A DNA stretch of 64,000 bases from a virus. A program made the translations under genes and the position numbers. Below, piece after piece: positions 45,501 to 53,787 of this stretch (the first letter of the stretch is position 1; each line of letters starts with the position of its first letter). Below the pieces are notes generated by a model, which was not told the DNA's origin, did no database searches, and saw only the letters and a list, made by a program, of their open reading frames with translations. The stretch is taken from positions 1 through 64,000 of IMG/VR virus record IMGVR_UViG_3300034284_001491; one strand, written 5' to 3'.

Positions 45501-48500
45501 ATTTCAAAAGAGACTAAATGCCGATAAAGCATTTCAAGAAAAATGGTATCCTGGTCAAGAATATGATCCCACTAATATAGAAAAAAGAGCTGTAATGGCA
45601 GCTAATGATAAAGTTTCTAAATATATAATAAATCAAAGAAATAAAGAAGGTAAGACAAGAAATAGTTATGCTAATAGACAAGAGTTTTTAAAAGCATTAA
45701 CTGATGAAGAAAAAAAATATATAGGGCAATCTAATTTAGCAGGTTATTTAGAACCCGATGCAGGTTCTAGATTTAGAGCAGCTTGGCATAATATAAATCA
45801 TTTAGGGCAAGGATTTTTAAACACCGATCCTGATTTAACACAAGAAGAAGCTAATAACATTAGTAGATGGAATGCATTTGCACCACTTGGTGTACCATTA
45901 AATGCATTAAGAGCTACTCTAACAGGAGATAATATTGGAGAAGCTTTTAAAGGAGAAACTTCTAGACCTTGGATGTCAGCAGATGAGCAACCATTAGCAA
46001 GTGGTATGGAATCAACTGTTCCATATTTAAATACAGTAGGAGATGTTGGAATGGATCCTCTTAATTTTTCAGGTATGGGTATTGGTCAAGGATTAAGTAA
46101 AGTATTAAATCCATTTAATAAATTCAAAAGATTAAATCCAAATATAACTTCTTCTGTAGATAATGTTGGTAAAGGTTTAACACAAGCATCTAAACGAGCT
46201 TGGCAAATGGAAGAACTTCCAGGATTACATTTAAAATCTACAATGGAAGGAGAAGCTATTTCTAAAATAGTAGAACCTAAAACAGGTTTAATAAATACAG
46301 AACAAGCATTAGCTATTATAGGTAAAGAATCAGGAGGTGCTGATAAAGTTGCTCTTATACGAAAAGGACTAGGAGATAAGATTCCTAAAAAGATGGACTT
46401 TAATGAGTTCAGAAAAATAACTCAAGAACAACTTATTCCTTTAGAAAGACAATTTAGTACACAAAGCAGTAATTATGGTATAGATAGAATTGGATATCCT
46501 GGTGCTACAGATGTAGAAGCAAATATTGATGGTACTTTTAATATTTTTGGAAATCCTACAAAATTTAAAACAAGAGAAGAGGCTGAAGAATTTTTAAAAT
46601 TACAATTACCATTAGAAAATCAAACTCTTATATTAGGAAACAAATCTAAATTTGGCAGAGGATCTCATGCTCATGGTAATCCAGAAGAAACTCTTGGTCA
46701 TGTTCACTTTTTAAGGGATGCTGAAACTCCTGATGTATTAACAGTAACACAAATACAATCTGATGCTTTTCAAGGTACATATAGAATAATGCCAAAAGAT
46801 TCTAAAAATTTAACTGCTTTAGAAAAACAACAAAAATCTTTAGCAAGAATGGAAGAATTACAAGAGCGTAACAAGGCTATTCTTAATAAAATGAAAACTG
46901 AAGGTGTTGATGAAGCAGGATTACCAGTTCTAGATTATCAAATAAGACAATTTGAAGATATAGTAAAAGCACAAGAAAACACTAACATATTTAAAAAAGC
47001 GGATATTGAAAACTTTACTCAAAAACAACTACTTGATAAAAACCATCAAGAAAGATACTTACAAGAACTTGTAGATTATGCAGGAAAAAGAGGTGATGTA
47101 AATAAGGTTAGAGTGCCTACAAGTGAAACTGCTGCTAAAGTTCAAGGGTACAATCCTATTCAAGAATCAACACTAGGTCCTGTAACAAAAAAACAACTTG
47201 ATGAATCATCTACATTTGAAGAATTTTTAACACTAAAGAAGGAACAAATAGGTAATTATAAATTAAATAATGAAGAATTAAACACATTTAAAAAAATATA
47301 CAATGATTATAAAGCTGGTAAGTTAGGAAAAGTGTATGATCCAGCTCATACAACTATTCTTAAAAAATATTCAGAGCAACCTAAAACTATTAAAAAATTA
47401 TTTGGTAAAGAACCTACAATAGTAACAGATAGTAAAGGTAATACATGGTATGAATTTGATATACCTGAAAAGTTTAAAAAAGGTAAAGGAGAAATTAAAG
47501 CTTTTGGACTAGCACCATATATAGGATTAGGAGGAGCAGGAGCATTAGGAGCAGGAGCATTACAACAAAATAACCAATCTAAAAAACAATCTAAAGGTGG
47601 AAATATATATGCTAATGGAGGATTAGTGAAAGCACAAATAGGTATACAAACGATGAGACCAGATGCAACATCTGTTAATATGAATTTACCTCAAATAGAT
47701 CTATCAAAAAAATTAAAATTAACTGAAGAAAATAAAAAACGTATACAAGAATTATTTCCAGATAAAAAACAAGCTTTGGAAGAATTAGAATCATTGTATT
47801 ATAATGCATATGAGGATTTTGGAAGTAGATTTAATAAATTAAATACTTGGCCTGAATTATCTGGTAAAACAATTAATCTAACAACAGATAGATATCGTGG
47901 TGCTAATATTCCTATTGAATATCTTAACATGTTAACTGATTCTGCTAAAAGATTTAAATTAGATCCTTATTTATTATATGCAATTGCTGGAAGAGAATCA
48001 ACATTCGGACAAGGTAAGAATAATGAAGGTAGAAATGTTTCTCCAATAAATCTTGTTTCAGGTTGGAATATAGATGAACCATATAGACCGTATTCATATG
48101 AAAGATTCTTAGCCGATAAGAATAGTCCCAATATAATAAAATCAAAAAGTAGTAGTGGACTTTTCTTTCATACTCCTGAAAAAGAAAATGAATTAAATGA
48201 ACTTAATAATTATATTATTGAAAATAATTTATTTGATGAATACAAAAATAAAATATCTAAATCTCCTAAACTTCAATACACTAATCCATTTGATTTAGTT
48301 TCAGAATTTATTGTTAATAAAGGAATTGAAAAATATAATCCAGGAGATCCAGATTATAAAAATAAAATCAATAAAGAAATTGAATTATTAAGAAGTGATC
48401 CTGAATTTACAAAATACTATAATAGTATGAATAAAAAATTTGGTGGTAGTCTAGAAAAATACCATAATCCAAATAAGTATGGAGGATCTATATATAAAAA

Positions 48501-48552
48501 TGGAGGAACGTATAATCCTAATACTGATGAGATAATAGGTTTTATAGACTGA
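42529..48552 (+). CDS. Giant multi-enzyme virion protein (2007 aa)
   Basis: Segments in order: residues ~150-290 resemble an NlpC/P60 or CHAP-type amidase (ADCISGTC with C168; VPGDILQF; PFHAYL with H230). Residues ~390-470 resemble a lytic transglycosylase (GIYGAESKFG with E401; SVGPFQINPKML). About 750-930 is an unassigned domain (IYRIEP...SGRWFGELEE). About 1385-1665 carries a pattern known from phage polyvalent proteins: HVHFLRD...TQIQSD (1410-1412), then KVRVPTSETAAKVQGY and DSKGNTWYEF. About 1795-1900 is a second transglycosylase-like region (AIAGRESTFG, E1823). These are joined by Gly-Gly linkers. Probably tail- or cargo-located, opening the cell wall during entry. Confidence 0.7.
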   Translation: MKKSFKKNTREGLPNGPNEIKTTQSGFIISERGQWDFPGLPTMIPSNNITMKNVPYPVFGFDDLGYSQMMYPGMDYKFPGNQVYELPIAQVGKENKVPSYEDLYKEYNIVQSQVNDYLRNNKGREEERNYRLRLNDTANKLIEQGIDVREEGYIPDHIKNSPEFRADCISGTCRILNEIGEPTKYYSNTLLQDDVIAGKVPGRTFDYSVKGIVPGDILQFKSDEKSYPFHAYLIQDISEPDAKGNRTVKVAGSSGNGPLRNEIYILTPDNKITDTWGNPRYVQTIRRERFDKNPVPNDLLKRRDELKSNLEKYYPNAFKNFDVDTDAFKPTAFIRNNNNKLNLGNPGFPSETINLDESKLDEILTQFSDPDFKSNFMKQQKVSNDEYDAIVKNVIGIYGAESKFGTGYGREPLWLQKFLAGPKGIQSVGPFQINPKMLKTKRFSRNDLFDPILGSEAAAIFLAENLPLLRNRAGLKPGDDHYSENLNKDNYLEYIPYLMNQQGLLLGDNYTEEEKPGRIARFFGADPTPTPENKLTGDSEYNQAVKRYIENLGVQAIPASMSNPVTISDYQDGGIFNPNTDEFIGFVDELPKAQDGEETKAKPITNIDLAPIEITAKRTIWDKLKGFARQFPGVDFDEYQRSKALQEKYQNAWFPESPKNLQFIEQRALEDGKSAYRPSTLQFNPITGEIMPASGRIDPDDTFDLALLPASLPFKATSRLGKIGLGAIEMVNPISGFRNLFPTYKNIYRIEPTSWSKDPTDALSGRWFGELEEMPFYVKNLKDKDAGYRIMRKKVSEKKWKKISGENMPDEAKKMSIGPGKYGTYDNASKSGELSQAQARRLTLGAHIPSDVEHASLNKNLINLNEGILPEEVVSKIRLGNPRKFLSSSGKVEYPAGELGKEGATDHVFHLLYQQFKNQGYEKPILGIPRKYFPFKNGGLYNSYMYQVGGPKDDDDKKRVLVTPNGLVAPTLNTFEVIEERTPLQKIYDEEFQKRLNADKAFQEKWYPGQEYDPTNIEKRAVMAANDKVSKYIINQRNKEGKTRNSYANRQEFLKALTDEEKKYIGQSNLAGYLEPDAGSRFRAAWHNINHLGQGFLNTDPDLTQEEANNISRWNAFAPLGVPLNALRATLTGDNIGEAFKGETSRPWMSADEQPLASGMESTVPYLNTVGDVGMDPLNFSGMGIGQGLSKVLNPFNKFKRLNPNITSSVDNVGKGLTQASKRAWQMEELPGLHLKSTMEGEAISKIVEPKTGLINTEQALAIIGKESGGADKVALIRKGLGDKIPKKMDFNEFRKITQEQLIPLERQFSTQSSNYGIDRIGYPGATDVEANIDGTFNIFGNPTKFKTREEAEEFLKLQLPLENQTLILGNKSKFGRGSHAHGNPEETLGHVHFLRDAETPDVLTVTQIQSDAFQGTYRIMPKDSKNLTALEKQQKSLARMEELQERNKAILNKMKTEGVDEAGLPVLDYQIRQFEDIVKAQENTNIFKKADIENFTQKQLLDKNHQERYLQELVDYAGKRGDVNKVRVPTSETAAKVQGYNPIQESTLGPVTKKQLDESSTFEEFLTLKKEQIGNYKLNNEELNTFKKIYNDYKAGKLGKVYDPAHTTILKKYSEQPKTIKKLFGKEPTIVTDSKGNTWYEFDIPEKFKKGKGEIKAFGLAPYIGLGGAGALGAGALQQNNQSKKQSKGGNIYANGGLVKAQIGIQTMRPDATSVNMNLPQIDLSKKLKLTEENKKRIQELFPDKKQALEELESLYYNAYEDFGSRFNKLNTWPELSGKTINLTTDRYRGANIPIEYLNMLTDSAKRFKLDPYLLYAIAGRESTFGQGKNNEGRNVSPINLVSGWNIDEPYRPYSYERFLADKNSPNIIKSKSSSGLFFHTPEKENELNELNNYIIENNLFDEYKNKISKSPKLQYTNPFDLVSEFIVNKGIEKYNPGDPDYKNKINKEIELLRSDPEFTKYYNSMNKKFGGSLEKYHNPNKYGGSIYKNGGTYNPNTDEIIGFID

Positions 48553-48557
48553 GAAAA

Positions 48558-48569
48558 TTTTTGTAAATT
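48558..48569 (+). promoter_or_regulatory. Promoter-like TTTTTGTAAATT box
   Basis: Variant of the 12-mer at 1791 and 29581, placed 21 nt before the ATG at 48591. It would allow separate expression of the cargo genes. Confidence 0.4.
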
Positions 48570-48590
48570 GTACAATTATACTATATAGTA

Positions 48591-51500
48591 ATGAGAAAAG
48601 CATTAGTTAAAAGAGGTGATAAAATTGTTGAGGTAACAATTGATGAAAACACCTATAAAACAGGGGGTTCTAATCTTATTAAAAGAAAAGATGGATCATA
48701 CTCCCAAAGAGGACTATGGGATAATATCAGAGCTAATAAAGGTTCTGGAAGGAAACCCACTAAACAAATGCTTGATCAAGCAAAAAAAATTACTAGAAAT
48801 AAAAAACAAGAAGGTGGTGAAGAAATATATGGTAATTATATGTTACCTGAATTTGAAGTAGAAGAAAATACAGGAATGTATAATCCAAATATTGTTGGAC
48901 CTTCTGCTCCAAGGTATATACCTTCTGAAACAGGATTTATACCAAATCCAAATTATACTACAGGAAGTGGATCAACTGAGTCTATTCCACTTGAATTATT
49001 TGCTGCACCTATTGCTAGAGGTTTAAGTTCAGCTATTGGTATGATTCCTCAAAGTTGGGTGACTACAGCAGGTACAGCAGGAAGTTTACTAGGATTAGAA
49101 TCTTGCTCTACAGGTAAATGTAGAGGATTAAAAGCTCATCCTAACTATAAAAAATCTTGGGGAAAATCTAAAAAAAGAAAAAGACAAGAAGGTGGTGAAG
49201 AAAATCAATTTGAAGAATTAGTTGATAAAATAGAAGATGCTTTAGAACAAGGTGCAAATCCACAAGAATTATTTCAACAACTAATTAAAATGGGTGTTGA
49301 TGAAAATTCTGCAAAGGAAATTATACAAACAGCTATTCAAGAGATTCAGGGTGAAGGAGAAGAAAATGAAGATGAAGAATCTAATAGAATGATGGCTTAT
49401 GGTGGATCAGCTGATCCATGTCCACCTAATTATTATTGGGATGAAGATGAAGGAAAGTGTGTTCCTATGTCACAAAGTCTTCCTAGTAGAGATGACTTAT
49501 ATAATAATCCTGAAATGCAAAAGGATTTAGATAGATTAAATTATAAAAGAAATATTCAACAATATAAAATAGATTATAACAATAATAAAAATAAATTTTA
49601 TGAAGATAATTATAAAGGACCAAAAATAAAGGATGAAAAGGGTAGAGTACTACCTGATTATAATTCTCCTGAATATAAAGATTTTAAAATATTATATGAT
49701 GAATATTTAAAAACTTTACCTAATCCTGATAGAAGTTCATTTAAACTTCCAGTAGATTATCAACAAAAGAATTTTTATCCTAAAGAAGGTGAATGGGATG
49801 AAGATTCTAAAAAAGAATTTAATAGATTTTTTAATCCTGAACCTACTCAACAAGAAAAAGAAGAAGGAATTTTAAAAGAATATTTAAAAAGTAAACCTCA
49901 AGTAAATCCGGATTTTTATTATAATGATATTCCAGCTGATGATCCAGTACAACAATATAAAATGAATCAGGATCAATTACGTGATTATAGATATGAAGAG
50001 GAATGGTGTCCATGTTATAAAATGAGGGAAGAACTAATTGCAGGGAGACCAGTTATGAAAAAAATCTGTGTACCTTGTGAACAAGCAAAGATGGGTGGGA
50101 ATCTTGATAAATTTATGCAAAAAGGTGGAGACAAAAAACAATTATCTTCATCAGTAAAAACTGCAAGTAACTCAGATGTACTAAGTCAAACTTATAATTA
50201 TCAAGATCAAAATAAAAGTAATACCACAAATGTAAGTAGAATTATAAATTCTTATGATGATGGTAGTCCAAATACAACTAGTTATTCTTATTTAAGTCCA
50301 GAAGAAAATTTCTTTTACAATACATCAACAGGAGTAAATTTTAATAACGCTGAACCAATTACTCCAGAACAAATAGATTTCTACAAAAGAAAAATTGCTG
50401 AAGGATTAAATATACCTTATGATTTTAAAGAAGGTGGATCTTATAGAGTTTATAAAACTAGTGAACGAAAAGGTAAAACTCATAAGGTAGTAGGTCCAGG
50501 TGGTGTCACTAAATATTTTGGAGATCCAAAACTGGGAGAAAGAAGTAAATCTAAATATGGTAAAAAAGCTTTTTATGCTAGACATAAAAAGAATCTAGAT
50601 AATAATCCGTTCTTTAGAGCATATGCTAGAGCAACATGGGCAGAAGGTGGTGAACCTTCATACATGAATGAACCAGAATATAAAACAAATTCATTCATTT
50701 CTAAAGTAAAAGAAATGGGTCAAATAGAAAATGATAAGAATTTGTATAATAACATTATGGAACAATCTCAGCAGATGCTAATGCAAATGGGTGGTATCCA
50801 AAAAATTGGATACAATGGTATTAGCAATAGTAATCTTGCAAGTATGCAAGCTATGGAGGGTGAGTATAATCAGAATTCTAATATATTTAAAGCATTTACA
50901 GATATTAATAAAGCTGTTATAGATTCTAAAGGAGATAAGATTAAGGCAGCAATGGAAATGGCTGGTGCAGCGGGTGCAGCATATCTAGGATTACCTCCTG
51001 GAGTTGGGAAGGAAGTAGGTAAGATTGCTGGTGAGGCTACAGTTGGTGCAATTAGTAATACAAATAAAACTACACAAAATGTAATAAAAAATCTTGAATC
51101 ACCAACAGCATATAGTGATTTTAAACAAGGAATAAATAATCAGAGTACAGCACAAAATCCTACACAACAACAGCAGTCTGCAAGTAGTGGTTCAAATTCA
51201 TTATCTGGACTATCTGGAATTTTAGGAGGAGCTGGTGGTGGTTCAGGTGGTGGATCTGGAGATGCTTTAGGATCAATGTTAAAAGGTGTAATGTCTAATC
51301 CTGAAATGTTAACAAGTTTAATTGGAGCTAGAAGAGGGGGTACACTACGTAAATTTGTAACCGCAGGAGAAAATCAAATAAATTTACCAACAAATAATTG
51401 GTGGGATATTGGTAATACAACATCTTTTTCAAGTAATCCTCAAAATATTACTGCACCAAATCAACCTCAACAATATACAATTGCAGATCAAAGTTTAAAT

Positions 51501-53777
51501 ACACCAGCTTTATCTGCAACTCCAGATAATCTTGGAGTATGGAGTGATGATCTAAAAACATATACTCCACCTTCATTTGGTCCTAAAAATCAAATGAATC
51601 AACCTGGAATTACGACAGACATAACTAATCCTAAACCACCAGTTCAACAAGATCAAAATAAAAATAATAAATCAACAGCTGTAATTGGTCCTGCTATAGC
51701 TGGTTTTGTTCAATCTTTTGGAGATAAAAAAAGAGCAAAAGAACAAGGTACTAATATAGGACAAGCAACGTCAAATTCTGATAGCGTATTTGGATATAAT
51801 AGAATAGAAGATAGAGGAGATTTTGAAATAAATACTGGTAGACGAAAACCTAATCAATATATAATGGGATCACTTCAAGGTGTACCAGCATTGTCATCTG
51901 CTAAATATGGTGGTATACAAAAACCTGGAGTATATATGTCTTATCCTACTGCCACTCCAGAATCTGTAGTATATGGTAAACCAGATAAGAAAATGTCTAA
52001 TACATTAGGTCCAGTAGATAGAGATAAAGCAAATCTAGAAGCTGAAGGTGGTGAAACAGTTATGACACCTGCAGGTGATGATGGTATTCCTAAATTCTTT
52101 AAGATTGGCGGTCAAAGACATAGCCAAGGAGGAACACCTTTATATCTTCCAGAAAATTCATTCATATTCTCAGATACTAGATCAATGTTATTAGGAAAGA
52201 ATATGCTTGAAGAATTTGGTATTACAGGTAAAAAGAAAAAGACACCTGCAGAAGTTGCTAAAATTCTTGGTAAAGGATATGAAAAATATGTAAAGATTAT
52301 TCAAGATCCTAATTCAGATTCTATTGAAAGAAGAACAGCAGAGATGATGATACAAACTCAAATAAATAATTTGGGTAAATTAGCATTAGCTCAAGAATCT
52401 AAAAAAGGTTTTCCACAAGGTATCCCAATGATATCTGTTCCATATATGGCATCAATAGGTGTAAGTGCAGAACAACTGTTGCCACAAATACCACAAGGTA
52501 TGCCACAAGGTAATATGATGCCTCCTGAAATGATGCAACAAATGATGCAGATGCAACAGATGCCTATGGCTAAATATGGTTTGCAGAAATATCAAGTTGC
52601 TGGAGAAACTAATGTGTTTGGAGACCCTAATGCACCATTTCCTACATCTAGTCCTTCAACTCCAGAAGATAGAAATATAGCACAATATATTTTAGGAAAT
52701 TTACAAAGTTATTTTACTTCTAAACCAGAAGAAGAATCTATTGAAGCTAATATTAAACCAGTTGAAATTGTTTCACCAGTAAAAGGATTTGAAACAATAG
52801 AAGATGTAGATGCTTTTATTTTAAAAGGTGATGAATTTGGACAAGATTTTAATGCTTTATATAATGCTTATTCACAATCACTTCAAGCAATTGATAAATT
52901 AAGATATGGACTACTTAATGGTACTGTTCCATTAGAAGAATATGAAAAAGAAAGAGATGCAATTAATAGTAGAATTGATGAAATAAAAACTGAATTAAAA
53001 AATAGTGGAAATCAAATTCCTTGGTATAAAAGTTCTGGAATTATCCATAATTCAACTGTAGATATACTAGAAAATATGCAAGGAATTATGAATGAAGAAA
53101 AAAATAAATTAAAAGTTAGAGCTGCTGATTTAAGAAAGTTTAGAACTCTTCAAAATAATGTATCTTTTCTTGAAACAGAAAAACAAAAGATTCTTAAACT
53201 TTTAAATTCAGATATAGATGATCTTGAAAAAGTACGCCTTAGAAGAAGATTAACAAATCTTAATGATGCTTTAAATTATGAAACTGATAGAACAAATCAA
53301 TTTGGAGAAAGAGCATTTAAGATACCTAAACCGACATTTGAGGATATAATAGAAGAAACAGAAACTTCAGCTAATCTCCCTGTAATAAATAGTCGCTTTA
53401 AAACTCCGCGAGTATATGGGGATGAGCATACTGCTCAATGGTTTGGTCCATTAGCTGCAGCAACGGGTAAATTAATTAAAAAATATACATATGATGATTA
53501 TATAAAAGATTATGAAAGTAATTCTATAGGTACTACAGTTAAACCATCATATGAATCACAACAAGGTACATTAAATAATATACTAAGTACAGCAACACCA
53601 GATACAGCAGCTGTACCTGTACAAAATACTGTTCCAACACAAACAGCACCAGCAACTACTCCAAGTCAACCTAGTAAACAAACTAAATCAAATAGTTCTA
53701 ATTCAAACAATAATAAATCATTTATATCTAAAATTAAAAAAGTAGAAGATAAAGATTTAGATTTATTTAAAAAATAA
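48591..53777 (+). CDS. Modular virion protein with phage head-type domains (1728 aa)
   Basis: Residues ~30-62 hold RKDGSYSQRGLWDNIRANKG with SGRKPTKQM, a motif common in phage head proteins. Residues ~276-292 are CPPNYYWDEDEGKCVPM. Near 470-515 lies WCPCYKM...CVPCEQAKMGGNLDKF. Residues ~617-690 (ERKGKTHKVVGPGGVTKYFG then DPKL...FYARHK) match the FGDP...FRARHK module seen in several phage virion proteins. Residues ~1150-1200 (EAEGGETVMTPAGDD, then RHSQGGTPLYLPENSFIFSD) are a conserved crAss-like segment. Linkers are GG-, Gln- or Met-rich; the C-terminus is low-complexity and basic. Likely packaged cargo or scaffold for other virion proteins. Confidence 0.65.
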   Translation: MRKALVKRGDKIVEVTIDENTYKTGGSNLIKRKDGSYSQRGLWDNIRANKGSGRKPTKQMLDQAKKITRNKKQEGGEEIYGNYMLPEFEVEENTGMYNPNIVGPSAPRYIPSETGFIPNPNYTTGSGSTESIPLELFAAPIARGLSSAIGMIPQSWVTTAGTAGSLLGLESCSTGKCRGLKAHPNYKKSWGKSKKRKRQEGGEENQFEELVDKIEDALEQGANPQELFQQLIKMGVDENSAKEIIQTAIQEIQGEGEENEDEESNRMMAYGGSADPCPPNYYWDEDEGKCVPMSQSLPSRDDLYNNPEMQKDLDRLNYKRNIQQYKIDYNNNKNKFYEDNYKGPKIKDEKGRVLPDYNSPEYKDFKILYDEYLKTLPNPDRSSFKLPVDYQQKNFYPKEGEWDEDSKKEFNRFFNPEPTQQEKEEGILKEYLKSKPQVNPDFYYNDIPADDPVQQYKMNQDQLRDYRYEEEWCPCYKMREELIAGRPVMKKICVPCEQAKMGGNLDKFMQKGGDKKQLSSSVKTASNSDVLSQTYNYQDQNKSNTTNVSRIINSYDDGSPNTTSYSYLSPEENFFYNTSTGVNFNNAEPITPEQIDFYKRKIAEGLNIPYDFKEGGSYRVYKTSERKGKTHKVVGPGGVTKYFGDPKLGERSKSKYGKKAFYARHKKNLDNNPFFRAYARATWAEGGEPSYMNEPEYKTNSFISKVKEMGQIENDKNLYNNIMEQSQQMLMQMGGIQKIGYNGISNSNLASMQAMEGEYNQNSNIFKAFTDINKAVIDSKGDKIKAAMEMAGAAGAAYLGLPPGVGKEVGKIAGEATVGAISNTNKTTQNVIKNLESPTAYSDFKQGINNQSTAQNPTQQQQSASSGSNSLSGLSGILGGAGGGSGGGSGDALGSMLKGVMSNPEMLTSLIGARRGGTLRKFVTAGENQINLPTNNWWDIGNTTSFSSNPQNITAPNQPQQYTIADQSLNTPALSATPDNLGVWSDDLKTYTPPSFGPKNQMNQPGITTDITNPKPPVQQDQNKNNKSTAVIGPAIAGFVQSFGDKKRAKEQGTNIGQATSNSDSVFGYNRIEDRGDFEINTGRRKPNQYIMGSLQGVPALSSAKYGGIQKPGVYMSYPTATPESVVYGKPDKKMSNTLGPVDRDKANLEAEGGETVMTPAGDDGIPKFFKIGGQRHSQGGTPLYLPENSFIFSDTRSMLLGKNMLEEFGITGKKKKTPAEVAKILGKGYEKYVKIIQDPNSDSIERRTAEMMIQTQINNLGKLALAQESKKGFPQGIPMISVPYMASIGVSAEQLLPQIPQGMPQGNMMPPEMMQQMMQMQQMPMAKYGLQKYQVAGETNVFGDPNAPFPTSSPSTPEDRNIAQYILGNLQSYFTSKPEEESIEANIKPVEIVSPVKGFETIEDVDAFILKGDEFGQDFNALYNAYSQSLQAIDKLRYGLLNGTVPLEEYEKERDAINSRIDEIKTELKNSGNQIPWYKSSGIIHNSTVDILENMQGIMNEEKNKLKVRAADLRKFRTLQNNVSFLETEKQKILKLLNSDIDDLEKVRLRRRLTNLNDALNYETDRTNQFGERAFKIPKPTFEDIIEETETSANLPVINSRFKTPRVYGDEHTAQWFGPLAAATGKLIKKYTYDDYIKDYESNSIGTTVKPSYESQQGTLNNILSTATPDTAAVPVQNTVPTQTAPATTPSQPSKQTKSNSSNSNNNKSFISKIKKVEDKDLDLFKK

Positions 53778-53787
53778 TAATTTTAAT

